The position numbers and the translations under genes are program-made. A stretch of 64,000 bases of DNA from Erwinia pyri (GTDB lineage Bacteria; Pseudomonadota; Gammaproteobacteria; Enterobacterales; Enterobacteriaceae): assembly GCF_030758455.1 (NCBI RefSeq), contig NZ_CP132353.1:682001-746000 (forward strand), given 5' to 3'. This document shows positions 19,322 through 32,105 of this stretch, one piece after another (within the stretch, counting starts at the first letter, position 1; each line of letters starts with the position of its first letter). The notes below the pieces were generated by a model that saw only the letters and a program-made list of their open reading frames with translations, ran no database searches and was not told the origin of the DNA.

Positions 19322-20797
19322 TTACTTAGCGAAAGGATTACGGTTGCTATTGGCAGGCGCGCTGCTCTGTGCCGCCGGGGTGGCACGTGGAGCGGCATCA
19401 CCGTTATTAGCGGAGGCATTTTGCTCTGGCGTTTCCGGTGCGACTGCTTCAGGCGAGGTAGAAATATCTTTGCCCAAACGCGCATTCAGCGCCTGCAGAT
19501 CCTGCTCATTGAGCGTACCCAGCGCCGACTTGATGTTCAGCTCATTGATCATGTAGCTGTAACGCGCATTAGAGAGCTGCTGTTTAGCACTGTAAAGGGT
19601 AGTGGTGGCGTCCAGTACATCAACAATCGTACGCGTACCCACTTGATACCCGGCTTCAGACGCATCAAGCGAACTCTGCGCAGAGACTACGGCCTGACGG
19701 TAAGCTTCAATGCTGCTGATGGAGGCGTTCACGTTGTTGAACGAGGAGCGTACGGTCTGTACGGCCGAACGGTGCGCGCTCTCTAGCTGCTCGCTGGCAG
19801 AAACGTAGGAATATTGCGCCTGTTTGACCTGAGAAGTTACCGCACCGCCGCTATAGAGTGGCAGAGAGAAGCTCAGACCAACCTGGTTAGAACCGGTAAT
19901 GCTGTCAGCGGTAGAAGCGGTCTGGTTTGCCCGGCTGCCGCCATATTTGCTGTTTGAAAGTCCGGTAGAGGCGGTCAGGTCCAGCGTTGGCATATGGCCG
20001 GTTTCCGCATAGCGGATCTGCTCACGCGCTAAATCCTGCGATAAACGCGCTGACAAGACGTTGAGGTTGCGGCTTTCCGCCTCTTTCAGCAGGGCGTTAA
20101 CCGGCTGAGGTTTTTCCGTTTTAAAACGTTCAACGTTCAGCGAAGCCAGAGTTGGGTAATAATTACCGGTGACCTGCCGCAGAGTCTCTACGTTATTATC
20201 AAGGTTATTACGGGCAGTCACTTCGTTAGCCAGAACGCTGTCATACTGCGCACGGGCGTTCTGCACGTCGGTGATGGCGACCAGACCCACGTTGAAACGT
20301 TGCGTCGTCTGGTCTAACTGGCGATAGATCGACTGTTTCTGCGCTTCGGTGTAAGAGAGCGTATCAATGGCGTTCAGCACGTTGAAATAGGCGGTAGCCG
20401 TATTAAGGATCAGCGTCTGCTGTGCGCTCTGGTAAGAGACATCCTGTATACCAGCTGTTTTCTCCTGAAGCGTCAGCGCGCGCCATTTTGACATATCAAA
20501 AATGGTCTGGGTCAGTTGCAGAGAACCGCTGGTAGTATTGGAATGCAGGCCGCTACTGTCGCGATAACCGTTGTTATAGGTATAATCAGCACCCAGACCT
20601 AACTGCGGCAGCAACGGGCTGCGGGATTCGTTAATCTTCTCAAAGGCCGCATCGCGATCGGCCGCAGAGCTGCGCAGATCGGGGTTAGAGAGACGAGCCT
20701 GTTGATAAACCTGCAACAGGTTTTCAGCCTGACTGGCGACGCTAAAGCTGCCCAGGCTCAGACCAATAAGTAAAGGGAGCAGTTTGTTCATTTGCAT
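19322..20797 (-). CDS. tolC: Outer membrane efflux channel TolC
   Basis: TolC is the trimeric outer membrane and periplasmic duct used by AcrAB-type pumps, haemolysin-type exporters and the siderophore exporter. The 491-residue precursor has a 24-residue signal peptide (cleavage after SQA) and then ENLLQVYQQARLSNPDLR, nearly the E. coli sequence. The two internal repeats of the TolC fold are visible as AAFEKINESRSPLLPQLG and the later SLDASEAGYQVGTRTIVDVLDA. The C-terminal tail after about residue 430 is Asn/Ala/Pro-rich and divergent, as is usual. Confidence 0.98.
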   Translation of the reverse strand: MQMNKLLPLLIGLSLGSFSVASQAENLLQVYQQARLSNPDLRSSAADRDAAFEKINESRSPLLPQLGLGADYTYNNGYRDSSGLHSNTTSGSLQLTQTIFDMSKWRALTLQEKTAGIQDVSYQSAQQTLILNTATAYFNVLNAIDTLSYTEAQKQSIYRQLDQTTQRFNVGLVAITDVQNARAQYDSVLANEVTARNNLDNNVETLRQVTGNYYPTLASLNVERFKTEKPQPVNALLKEAESRNLNVLSARLSQDLAREQIRYAETGHMPTLDLTASTGLSNSKYGGSRANQTASTADSITGSNQVGLSFSLPLYSGGAVTSQVKQAQYSYVSASEQLESAHRSAVQTVRSSFNNVNASISSIEAYRQAVVSAQSSLDASEAGYQVGTRTIVDVLDATTTLYSAKQQLSNARYSYMINELNIKSALGTLNEQDLQALNARLGKDISTSPEAVAPETPEQNASANNGDAAPRATPAAQSSAPANSNRNPFAK

Positions 20798-21004
20798 TCC
20801 TTGTAGTGCAGCAAAATTGCTATGGTAGCGCTGACGTAAGCCAAAAAATTATCGCCGATTCTAGCAGAGTAAACGGAGCAGTGAAGTTGGCTGAAAGTGC
20901 CATGTTGCCCTAATTTACTCAAATAATTCATTAAGAACCACACTCTCAGCGGAATCGGGATTGCATTTCCCGGCTTTGCCCTCATCAGGAAAGGAGCGGT
21001 CCCA

Positions 21005-21640
21005 ATGGAAACCAGCAAAAAATACCCAGTGACTTTCACTAAAAACGATGTAGAAATTATTGCACGTGAGTCACTTTATAACGGTTTTTTTTCGCTCACC
21101 AGCTACCGTTTTCGCCATCGTCTCTTCAGAGGCGGCTGGAGTGGTGAAGTGAAAAGAGAAGTCTTTGAGCGCGGACATGCCGCCGTGCTGCTACCCTATG
21201 ACCCCGTGCGGGATGAAGTGGTCCTGATCGAACAAATCCGTATTCCTGCATTTGACAGCAGTCAGACACCCTGGCTGTTAGAATTAGTCGCCGGTATTGT
21301 TGAACCCGGCGAAACGCCTGAAGATGTGGTCCGGCGTGAAGCGTATGAAGAAGCTGGAATTCATCCGGCGCGAGTGAACCCGGTGCTGAGCTATCTGGCC
21401 AGCCCCGGCGGCACCAGCGAACGGCTGCATATTCTGGTGGGAGAAGTGGATGCCAGCGTGGCGCAGGGAAACCACGGTCTGGAGGAAGAGAATGAGGATA
21501 TTCTTGTCCATGTGGTCAGCCGCGAACAGGCTTACCGGTGGGTGGAAGAGGGGAAAATAGATAACGCAGCTTCTGTCATCGCATTGCAATGGCTCGAGCT
21601 GCACCATAAAAAATTACGAACCGAGTGGAAACCCGAATGA
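21005..21640 (+). CDS. nudF: ADP-ribose pyrophosphatase
   Basis: NudF hydrolyses ADP-ribose and ADP-sugars to AMP and the sugar phosphate. The 211-residue protein has a complete Nudix box from G97 to G118 (starting [11 protein letters not shown] and ending REAYEEAG). An AGGAG site precedes the start. Its stop overlaps the yqiB start, the first step of a tightly packed run nudF-yqiB-cpdA-yqiA-parE. Confidence 0.97.
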   Translation: METSKKYPVTFTKNDVEIIARESLYNGFFSLTSYRFRHRLFRGGWSGEVKREVFERGHAAVLLPYDPVRDEVVLIEQIRIPAFDSSQTPWLLELVAGIVEPGETPEDVVRREAYEEAGIHPARVNPVLSYLASPGGTSERLHILVGEVDASVAQGNHGLEEENEDILVHVVSREQAYRWVEEGKIDNAASVIALQWLELHHKKLRTEWKPE

Positions 21641-22062
21641 TAAAGCGTTATGTCCCTGACTTTCCTGAAATGATGCGCGTCTGCGAAACCAATTTCGCTC
21701 AACTGCGTCGCCTGCTCCCCAAAGAGGACCGGGCGGAAGAGTCAGTGACCTATCAGGTTAACGGTGCCAACTATTCGGTCACCATCCAGGAGTCGACGCG
21801 TTACACCACGCTGGTAGAGATCAAGCAAACTGCCCCCGCCGTCAGCTACTGGAGCCTGCCAGCCATGTCCGTCCGGCTCTATCATGACGCCATGGTGGCC
21901 GAAGTGTGTTCAACGCAACAGATCTATCGCTTCAAAGCACGCTATGATTATCCTAATAAAAAGCTTCATCAGCGTGATGAAAAGCATCAGATAAACCAGT
22001 TTCTGGCTGACTGGTTGCGCTACTGTTTAGCACATGGCGCGATGGCCGTACCGGTTTGTTAA
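21637..22062 (+). CDS. yqiB: DUF1249 family protein YqiB
   Basis: This conserved 141-residue cytoplasmic protein of unknown function matches E. coli YqiB along its whole length, including [21 protein letters not shown] and [20 protein letters not shown]. The ATG overlaps the nudF stop codon (ATGA), implying translational coupling. The steady association with nudF and cpdA suggests a link to nucleotide turnover, but nothing in the sequence shows a catalytic site. Confidence 0.93.
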   Translation: MIKRYVPDFPEMMRVCETNFAQLRRLLPKEDRAEESVTYQVNGANYSVTIQESTRYTTLVEIKQTAPAVSYWSLPAMSVRLYHDAMVAEVCSTQQIYRFKARYDYPNKKLHQRDEKHQINQFLADWLRYCLAHGAMAVPVC

Positions 22063-22094
22063 GAGTGAGCTGGCGTTAACCCTAAGGATTTTGA

Positions 22095-22922
22095 TTGGAA
22101 AGCCTGTTAAAACTTCCTGCGGCGAGTGGGTCCAGGGTCAGGATTTTACAGATCACGGATACCCACCTCTTTGCCGGTAAAGATGAAACGCTGCTGGGTG
22201 TGAATACCTGGGCCAGTTTTGACGCGGTCCTTCAGGCGATTTCTGCCAGCCCGCGTCACTACGACCTGATTGTCGCAACGGGCGATCTGGCTCAGGATCA
22301 TACGGTTGAGGCCTATCAGCATTTCGCTGAGGGAATTGCACGCCTGCCTGCGCCTTGCGTCTGGCTGCCGGGAAATCATGATTTCCAGCCCGCGATGTTC
22401 AGTACTCTGGATGAAGCGCAGATTGCTGATGAGAAGCACGTGCTGATTGGCGACAGCTGGCAAATCGTGCTGCTGGACAGCCAGGTTTTTGGCGTCCCGC
22501 ACGGCATGCTGAGCGACTATCAGCTTGAATGGCTGGAAAAGACGCTGGCGATTGAGCCGCAGCGGCATACGCTGGTTTTGTTACACCATCACCCTTTGCC
22601 TTCCGGCTGTACCTGGCTTGACCAGCACAGCCTGCGCAATTCACATATGCTGGAAGCGGTATTGCAAAACTATCCGCTGGCGACCACGCTGATTTGCGGC
22701 CACATTCATCAGGATCTTGACCTCAACTGGAACGGGCGGCGCCTGCTGGCCACGCCATCCACCTGCGTGCAATTTAAACCTCACTGCACCAGCTTTACCA
22801 TCGATTCGGAAGCGCCAGGCTGGCGCTGGCTGGATCTGTTGCCGGATGGCCAGGTAGAGACTGAGGTAGAGCGATTGATTACGCGGGCGTTCAGTCCCGA
22901 TCCTGATGCGGAAGGGTATTGA
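22095..22922 (+). CDS. cpdA: 3',5'-cyclic-AMP phosphodiesterase
   Basis: CpdA degrades cAMP and so sets the level of CRP activity. The 275-residue protein is a calcineurin-type metallophosphoesterase with metal motifs in order: ITDTHLF (about 20), ATGDLAQDH (about 61), GNHDF (about 93), LLHHHPLP and CGHIHQD. The start codon is TTG, preceded by AAGGA at seven bases; the resulting MESLLKLP matches the E. coli N-terminus. Its stop overlaps the region of the yqiA start. Confidence 0.97.
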   Translation: MESLLKLPAASGSRVRILQITDTHLFAGKDETLLGVNTWASFDAVLQAISASPRHYDLIVATGDLAQDHTVEAYQHFAEGIARLPAPCVWLPGNHDFQPAMFSTLDEAQIADEKHVLIGDSWQIVLLDSQVFGVPHGMLSDYQLEWLEKTLAIEPQRHTLVLLHHHPLPSGCTWLDQHSLRNSHMLEAVLQNYPLATTLICGHIHQDLDLNWNGRRLLATPSTCVQFKPHCTSFTIDSEAPGWRWLDLLPDGQVETEVERLITRAFSPDPDAEGY

Positions 22923-22924
22923 TC

Positions 22925-25455
<2,531 letters not shown>

Positions 25456-25536
25456 CAAACGGCCAAACGTTTAGGCAGGGAAGCTTAAACGGGCTGATAA
25501 CGCCGCCAGATAGAGTAAAAGTTTCCACGAGGACCT

Positions 25537-25809
25537 ATGCCACACTCACCAGAAGATAAAAAACGCGCCCTGAACAGAATCAAACGCATTCAGGGACAGT
25601 GTGAAGGGATCCAGCGCTCGCTTGAAGCGGGAGCCGACTGCACACCCATTCTGCAGCAGATTGCCTCAGCGCGCGGCGCGATGACCGGGCTGATGACCGA
25701 AATTCTGGAAAGCTATATCCGCGATGAATTTGTGAAGCCGGGCGAGCAGGCGCCGGGTGATGAAGAGATCGCCGTGCTGCTCAGCCTGGTCCGCTCTTAT
25801 ACTAAATAA
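25537..25809 (+). CDS. frmR: Formaldehyde-responsive repressor FrmR (CsoR/RcnR family)
   Basis: FrmR is a small all-helical repressor that loses DNA affinity when formaldehyde crosslinks its N-terminal proline to a cysteine. The 90-residue protein has P2 and C35 in the right places and E64, matching the FrmR pattern. Residue 60, His in E. coli FrmR and RcnR, is Tyr here. The adjacent frmA supports FrmR rather than the nickel/cobalt sensor RcnR. C-tract operators follow the gene. Confidence 0.88.
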   Translation: MPHSPEDKKRALNRIKRIQGQCEGIQRSLEAGADCTPILQQIASARGAMTGLMTEILESYIRDEFVKPGEQAPGDEEIAVLLSLVRSYTK

Positions 25810-25836
25810 TCCCGGCGGGATTTTTGCTCCAGGCTG

Positions 25837-25856
25837 TATACCCCCCACCCCTATAT
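25837..25856 (+). promoter_or_regulatory. Upstream FrmR-type operator of frmA
   Basis: A C-rich tract (six C, one A, four C) is flanked by TATA on both sides. CsoR/RcnR/FrmR repressors recognise G/C tracts bordered by AT-rich inverted repeats. This copy is the less regular of two, 54 bases upstream of the frmA start. Confidence 0.65.
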
Positions 25857-25860
25857 GATG

Positions 25861-25880
25861 TATAGTCCCCCCCACTATAT
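25861..25880 (+). promoter_or_regulatory. Downstream FrmR-type operator of frmA
   Basis: TATAGT and ACTATA form a perfect inverted repeat around exactly seven Cs, the textbook shape of an FrmR/RcnR-family operator. It lies 30 bases upstream of the frmA start, where repressor binding would block transcription initiation. Confidence 0.8.
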
Positions 25881-25891
25881 CGTCTGTCTGA

Positions 25892-27019
<1,128 letters not shown>

Positions 27020-27020
27020 T

Positions 27021-27084
27021 CCTTAAGGTAAAAGATCGCGGCAGAAAGTAAGATATACTGCCGCGATCTCTCTTACTTTAAGGC
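27021..27084. repeat. Long imperfect hairpin with a second interleaved inverted repeat
   Basis: The 12-base arms AGATCGCGGCAG (27033-27044) and CTGCCGCGATCT (27058-27069) pair perfectly. The flanks CCTTAAGGTAA and TTACTTTAAGG extend the stem imperfectly. In addition AAAGTAAGA inside the loop (27045-27053) is perfectly complementary to TCTTACTTT (27071-27079), so two exclusive or pseudoknotted folds are possible. It may act as the frmA terminator, but no T tract follows. The AAGG ribosome-binding site of the next gene lies in the 3' arm. Confidence 0.75.
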
Positions 27085-27089
27085 TGTCC

Positions 27090-27989
27090 TTGAAAATTAC
27101 GCTTGAAGAGTTGCGTGCCTGGGTCGTGGTGGTAGACACCGGCTCGATAACGGCTGCGGCAGAGCAGCTAAGCCAGACAACCTCCGGCATCAGCCGCGCA
27201 TTAAGCCGGCTGGAGAAAAAGCTGCAAACCACGCTGTTGCATCGCACCACCCGGCGGATTGCGCTGACGGAAGAGGGGCATATTTTTCTTAAACATGCCC
27301 GGGAGATCCTTAGATCGGTTGAAATGGCGGAAGAGCAGATAGCGCACCGGCGAGAGGTGCCCTCAGGCCGTTTGCGGGTCAATGTTGCCACCCCCTTTAT
27401 GCTCCATGTCATTGTGCCGCTGTTGGACGCCTTCACCAGCCGCTATCCGCTTATCCAGCTTGAGCTTAATACCGATGACGTGATAATCGATCTGCTTGAA
27501 CAGCAGACCGATATCGCTATCCGCATTGGCGAGCTCAGGGATTCAGGTATTCATGCGAGGGCGCTGGGCAGCAGCAAGCTGAGATTGCTGGCCAGCCCCG
27601 CCTATCTGGCGAAATATGGCACGCCAGCCAGCGTGGCGGAATTAGCTAACCATCGTCTGCTCGGCTTCAGCAAGCTGGATCGTCATAATATCTGGCCGGT
27701 ATGGCAGAGCGAAGGCGAACTGCTGGAAATCACGCCCACTCTCTCCGCCTCCAGCGGCGAAACGCTGCGGCAAATGGCGGTGTATGGTCAGGGGATCGTG
27801 CGGATTTCTGATTTTGTCAGCAGGGAAGATCGCGCCAGCGGACGGCTGGTGCCGGTGTTGGAAGAGATAACCCGCGAGATGGTTCATCCCATCCACGCCG
27901 TCTATTACCGCAATACTACGCTGTCAGTACGCATCAGCTGTTTTCTGGATTTTCTTAGCGAGCAGATCGCCAGCAAAGAGATACTGTAA
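27090..27989 (+). CDS. LysR-family transcriptional regulator (YafC-like)
   Basis: The 299-residue protein has an N-terminal winged helix-turn-helix (about 1-60, with TAAAEQLSQTTSGISRALSRLEKKL) and a C-terminal LysR effector-binding domain (about 90-295). It resembles E. coli YafC-type regulators, which belong to the group acting on small aromatic or unknown ligands; the inducer cannot be told. The start is a TTG, six bases after AAGG, and that AAGG can be buried in the upstream hairpin. It follows frmA by 70 bases and is convergent with the BCCT transporter gene. Confidence 0.88.
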   Translation: MKITLEELRAWVVVVDTGSITAAAEQLSQTTSGISRALSRLEKKLQTTLLHRTTRRIALTEEGHIFLKHAREILRSVEMAEEQIAHRREVPSGRLRVNVATPFMLHVIVPLLDAFTSRYPLIQLELNTDDVIIDLLEQQTDIAIRIGELRDSGIHARALGSSKLRLLASPAYLAKYGTPASVAELANHRLLGFSKLDRHNIWPVWQSEGELLEITPTLSASSGETLRQMAVYGQGIVRISDFVSREDRASGRLVPVLEEITREMVHPIHAVYYRNTTLSVRISCFLDFLSEQIASKEIL

Positions 27990-28023
27990 GCAGAATCACG
28001 GCAGAGGACTGTGGTAACTGCAT

Positions 28024-28048
28024 GAAAAGTCGCCCGTCTCCGGGCGAC
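28024..28048 (-). terminator. Terminator after the BCCT transporter gene
   Basis: GTCGCCCG and CGGGCGAC pair around a four-base loop, followed on the minus strand by TTTT. On the plus strand the following bases are AAATG, so it serves mainly the minus-strand gene. Confidence 0.75.
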
Positions 28049-28056
28049 AAATGACA

Positions 28057-30051
28057 TTACCGTACCAGATGCAGGAAGTGCAGATGCTTCTCGTACTGGT
28101 CAAGGATATCGTGAATGATCTGTTCCTGCGTCCAGCTCATCACGTCATAATCCTGGCCCCCTTCCTTAAGATGGATCTCGGCCCGATAATACTTGTGCTC
28201 TTCATCGCGCTCTTCATCCTTCAATCCCACCAGGGCGAAGGCAGGCTGAATATAAGCCCTGAGCCGGACTTCATAGACAAAGTTCAGGTCATCGCCTAAA
28301 TCGACCTCAAAACGCATCCGGTCATCATGGGAGGCATCGATAGAAGAGCGGGTATTCTGCTTAGCCAGCTCCGTTTCCACCATCACCATGGCGGGTTGAA
28401 TAACCTCGTTCATAAAGCGTTTCACCTGCGAACGTTTCGGGAAGTAGGCGATATTACGTAACCGGCGTTGCCAGGAAATCGGGTTCCGCGAAGCGGTCGG
28501 CGCAATAGTTGTCATCTGCTGGCTGTCACGCTTGTACGCATCCACCTTCAGAGCTTTTAACAACCCATATATCGACACCAGCAGGATCATGGAGAAAGGT
28601 AAGGCACTGGCAATCGTCACCGTTTGCAAGGCTTTAAGGCCACCCGCCAGCAGCAGGGCAATGGCGACCACGCCCATCATCGCAGCCCAGAAAATACGCT
28701 GCCACAATGGCGTCTTGTCTGTACCGCCGGAAGCCAGCGTATCCACCACCATTGCACCTGAGTCAGCCGAGGTCACAAAGAAGACCACCACCATCGCCAT
28801 GGCGATAAAGGAGAGGACATTGCCGAAGGGGAAATGCTCAAGGAAATTAAACAACGCCAGCGCGACATCATTCTGCACCGTATCCGCTAAATCGCGCGCG
28901 CCTTCCGCCACGATCAGATGGATAGCGCTGTTACCGAAAAAGGTCATCCAGAGCAGCGTGAAGCCGGCAGGCACAAACAGTACGCCAGTCACAAACTCAC
29001 GAATGGTGCGTCCACGGGACACGCGGGCAATAAACATCCCGACAAACGGCGACCATGAAAGCCACCATCCCCAGTAGAGAAGTGTCCAGCCGCCCAGCCA
29101 CTGGGTTGACTTCGGCTCGTAGGCATAGAGGTTAAAAGTCTTACTGACAATTTCCGAAAGGTAGCCGCCGGTATTTTCGACAAAGGATTTCAACAGCAGC
29201 ACGGTCGGACCGAGCGCACCCACCAGCACCAGCAGTAAAACTGCCAGTCCCAGATTCAGTTCGGAAAGAATACGGATGCCTTTATCCAGGCCGGAAACCA
29301 CGGAAAGGGTCGCCAGTCCGGTGATCACCACAATCAGGATCACCTGCACCGTCATGCTGACAGGCAAACCAAAGAGATGGTTCAGCCCGGCATTAACCTG
29401 TAATACGCCATAGCCCAGCGAAGTGGCGACGCCAAAGACAGTACCAATAACGGCAAAAATATCCACAGCGTGCCCAATGGGGCCATAAATTCTGTCGCCG
29501 ATGATCGGATAGAGTGCTGAACGCAACGTCAGCGGTAAGCCGTGGCGGTAGCTGAAGAAGGCGAGGATCAACGCAACGATGGCGTAAATCGCCCAGGCAT
29601 GCAGCCCCCAGTGGAAGAAGGTCAGCCGCATCGCCTCTTTCGCCGCCTCTACGGTTTCAGGCGTGCCGACAGGGGGAGAAAGGTAGTGCATCACCGGTTC
29701 GGAAACGCCAAAGAACATCAGTCCGATGCCCATCCCTGCCGAGAAGAGCATGGCGAACCATGAAACATAGCTGAAGTCGGGTTCAGCGTGATCCGGCCCG
29801 AGCTTGATATTGCCGTAACGGGAAAGCCCAAGATAGCTCACGCTGAGCAGGATCAGGGCGACAGCAAGTATATAGAACCAGCTGGCATTGGTGAAAATGC
29901 TCTGCTGCAGCGCTTCGAATTTACTGTTTGCCAGTTCCGGAAACAGCGCGGCGAAGGCGACCAGAAGAATAATCAGCGCCGCTGAAATAAAAAAAACGGG
30001 TGGGTTAATCTGGCTCTTGCGAGCCGGTTTTTCAATGCCTTGCTGGCTCAT
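28057..30051 (-). CDS. betT: BetT-type choline/glycine betaine transporter (BCCT family)
   Basis: BCCT carriers import choline or betaines with protons or sodium. The 664-residue protein has 12 hydrophobic segments and the family signature in helix 8 (YWGWWLSWSPFVGMFIARVS). A long hydrophilic C-terminal domain of about 160 residues ends ILDQYEKHLHFLHLV. That tail is the osmosensing region typical of E. coli BetT, and overall similarity is closest to BetT. No betIBA genes are nearby, so the carrier may feed other genes or import an alternative quaternary amine. The start has AAAGGTAA upstream. Confidence 0.9.
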   Translation of the reverse strand: MSQQGIEKPARKSQINPPVFFISAALIILLVAFAALFPELANSKFEALQQSIFTNASWFYILAVALILLSVSYLGLSRYGNIKLGPDHAEPDFSYVSWFAMLFSAGMGIGLMFFGVSEPVMHYLSPPVGTPETVEAAKEAMRLTFFHWGLHAWAIYAIVALILAFFSYRHGLPLTLRSALYPIIGDRIYGPIGHAVDIFAVIGTVFGVATSLGYGVLQVNAGLNHLFGLPVSMTVQVILIVVITGLATLSVVSGLDKGIRILSELNLGLAVLLLVLVGALGPTVLLLKSFVENTGGYLSEIVSKTFNLYAYEPKSTQWLGGWTLLYWGWWLSWSPFVGMFIARVSRGRTIREFVTGVLFVPAGFTLLWMTFFGNSAIHLIVAEGARDLADTVQNDVALALFNFLEHFPFGNVLSFIAMAMVVVFFVTSADSGAMVVDTLASGGTDKTPLWQRIFWAAMMGVVAIALLLAGGLKALQTVTIASALPFSMILLVSIYGLLKALKVDAYKRDSQQMTTIAPTASRNPISWQRRLRNIAYFPKRSQVKRFMNEVIQPAMVMVETELAKQNTRSSIDASHDDRMRFEVDLGDDLNFVYEVRLRAYIQPAFALVGLKDEERDEEHKYYRAEIHLKEGGQDYDVMSWTQEQIIHDILDQYEKHLHFLHLVR

Positions 30052-30801
30052 AATTTACCTTTTATCCCAAAGTGAAAGTAAGCATGCTAATGATTTTCTG
30101 AACATTAAAAAATAAAAAAACGGGCGAAGAGTCTATAACAGAATAGGAGAAATAACCGAATAATGACGTAAACTTACATTTACTTACAGCGAGAGAAGGC
30201 CCGCAGAAGAGGGGAAATATGTTTATAAACAGCAAGATGAATTCAGAAGCGCTGTGCTCAAAGGTGAAAAATGCTTTCTCGCCTTTATCCATTAAAAATG
30301 CAGGGGTAATAATACCAAAAGAGAGGATGGGTTTTTTGAATTTTCTGCCAGAAATATAGGGAGAGTGGTTATATCACAGAGTCTGTGACCATTATATAAT
30401 CTCCTGATACGCAGGCTTATTAATACAAACCCGAATAACCCGTAATAGGCTCATCAAAGGGCATTTTTTATCGTATTCAGATAATTTTGTCAGGCTCAGC
30501 GCCTCTTAAGCAGATAATAAACCCCGTTTCACCTTCTCTTCATCCACCTCCAGGCAAAACGCCTGGTCACGGCACGGCTGCCGGAATGGTGCGCGTGTCG
30601 GCGCCACAGGCCGCGCGACGGCATCCGCCACGCCGCTACCAGTAGCGAAAATAACTTTTTATCACCGCCTCCTTTTTTCTCCTCATTATTTTCTATCCAG
30701 ACGCTAGCTTTATAATATTTTACCGACCCTGGCTTCTCCAATAATCTGGCAACTCAAATCGGGCTGCAACGCCGACCTGACGTTATTTGAAGGACGCTGA
30801 G
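30052..30801. other. 750-base gene-poor divergent region with a GC-rich island
   Basis: The region separates the minus-strand BetT gene from the plus-strand monooxygenase operon. Most of it is AT-rich. From about 30529 to 30650 it turns abruptly GC-rich, with a perfect six-base hairpin (CCAGGC, five-base loop, GCCTGG at 30547-30563). No convincing protein-coding frame is visible. Promoters for both flanking operons must lie here, but I could not assign them with confidence. Confidence 0.4.
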
Positions 30802-32067
30802 ATGAGAGTTGAGAGAACAGAGATCGACACGCTGGTTGTGGGCGCAGGTCAGGCTGGTGTGGCGATGAGTGAGCACCTTACCCGGTTGGGGATCCCGCAT
30901 CTGGTGCTGGAGAAAAACCGTATTGGCGAAGCCTGGCGTAGCGGAAGGTGGGATTCACTGGTGGCGAATGGTCCTGCCTGGCACGATCGCTTTCCCGGCA
31001 TGGAGTTCCCCGGCTATTCGCCAGACAGTTTTGTCGCCAAAGAAGACGTTGCCGACTACTTTGTGGCGTATGCCAAAAAATTTGACGCGCCGATCCGCAC
31101 CGGCGTGGAGGTCAAACAGGTGACCCGCAACAGCGGCCGCCCTGGCTTCACGATTGAAACTTCTGAAGGGATCATCGACGCCCGGCGCATTGTGGCCGCA
31201 ACCGGCCCCTTTCAGCGCCCGGTCATTCCCGCAATTGCGCCAAAAACTAACGCCCTGTTCCAGATCCACTCTGCCGATTATCGCCATCCACACCAGCTTC
31301 CTGAAGGTGGCGTGCTGGTGGTGGGTGCAGGTTCATCCGGTGTGCAGATTGCTGATGAGTTGCAGCGTGCCGGGAAAAACGTCTGGCTCTCCGTGGGCGC
31401 GCATGACCGTCCACCGCGCGCCTACCGTAACCGCGACTTTTGCTGGTGGCTCGGCGTGCTCGGGCTGTGGGATCTCGCCGCCAGCCAGCCAGGTAAAGAA
31501 CATGTAACCATTGCCGTCAGCGGTGCACGCGGCGGCCATACGATAGATTTCCGCAAGCTGGCAAAGCAGGGCGTCAATCTGGTGGGGCTGACCAAAACCT
31601 TTGATAACGACCGGGTGACGTTCCAGCCCGATCTCAGTGACAACATCAACCGTGGCGATGCCAACTACCTCGCCTTGCTCGACGCTGCCGATGACTACAT
31701 CGCCCGTAACGGACTGGATTTGCCGGAAGAGCCTGAAGCGCGTCATTTCCTGCCGGACCCGGCGTGCATGACCAGCCCGACGCTGGAACTGAACCTGGCG
31801 GAGGCAGGCATCACCGCCATTATCTGGGCAACGGGCTACGCGGCGGATTACAGCTGGCTGAAAGTGGCCGCGTTTGATGAGCAAAACAAGCCTCAGCACC
31901 ACCGTGGCGTTTCCAGCGAACCGGGCGTTTATTTCCTCGGGTTACCCTGGCTTTCACGTCGTGGCTCAGCCTTTATCTGGGGTGTATGGCACGATGCAAA
32001 ATATATTGCCGATCAGATCGCCATTCAACGCCAGTACCAGGGCTATGAAGCGGGTGCTGGCCAGTAA
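30802..32067 (+). CDS. FAD-dependent monooxygenase, CzcO/flavin-containing monooxygenase type
   Basis: The 421-residue protein has two Rossmann motifs: GAGQAGVAM near residue 14 for FAD and GAGSSGVQIADEL near 175 for NAD(P)H. ATGPFQRPVIP and an FxxxxxxY-type segment (FQIHSADYRHP) between them resemble the flavin monooxygenase identifying motif. Such enzymes oxygenate N- or S-containing substrates or ketones. The start ATG has AAGGA eight bases upstream. It opens the operon with the Rid, DUF1028 and M20 genes, suggesting that it makes the first oxidation of an imported nitrogen compound. The substrate is unknown. Confidence 0.85.
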   Translation: MRVERTEIDTLVVGAGQAGVAMSEHLTRLGIPHLVLEKNRIGEAWRSGRWDSLVANGPAWHDRFPGMEFPGYSPDSFVAKEDVADYFVAYAKKFDAPIRTGVEVKQVTRNSGRPGFTIETSEGIIDARRIVAATGPFQRPVIPAIAPKTNALFQIHSADYRHPHQLPEGGVLVVGAGSSGVQIADELQRAGKNVWLSVGAHDRPPRAYRNRDFCWWLGVLGLWDLAASQPGKEHVTIAVSGARGGHTIDFRKLAKQGVNLVGLTKTFDNDRVTFQPDLSDNINRGDANYLALLDAADDYIARNGLDLPEEPEARHFLPDPACMTSPTLELNLAEAGITAIIWATGYAADYSWLKVAAFDEQNKPQHHRGVSSEPGVYFLGLPWLSRRGSAFIWGVWHDAKYIADQIAIQRQYQGYEAGAGQ

Positions 32068-32105
32068 ACCGGCCTGAGTTTGAGTGACTAAACAGGAGCA
32101 GCAAG

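Noticed and set aside
30529..30741. Possible 70-residue minus-strand protein in the gene-poor region
   Set aside because: The start is TTG without a good ribosome-binding site, the product is arginine/tryptophan-rich and looks random; kept only as a compositional oddity.
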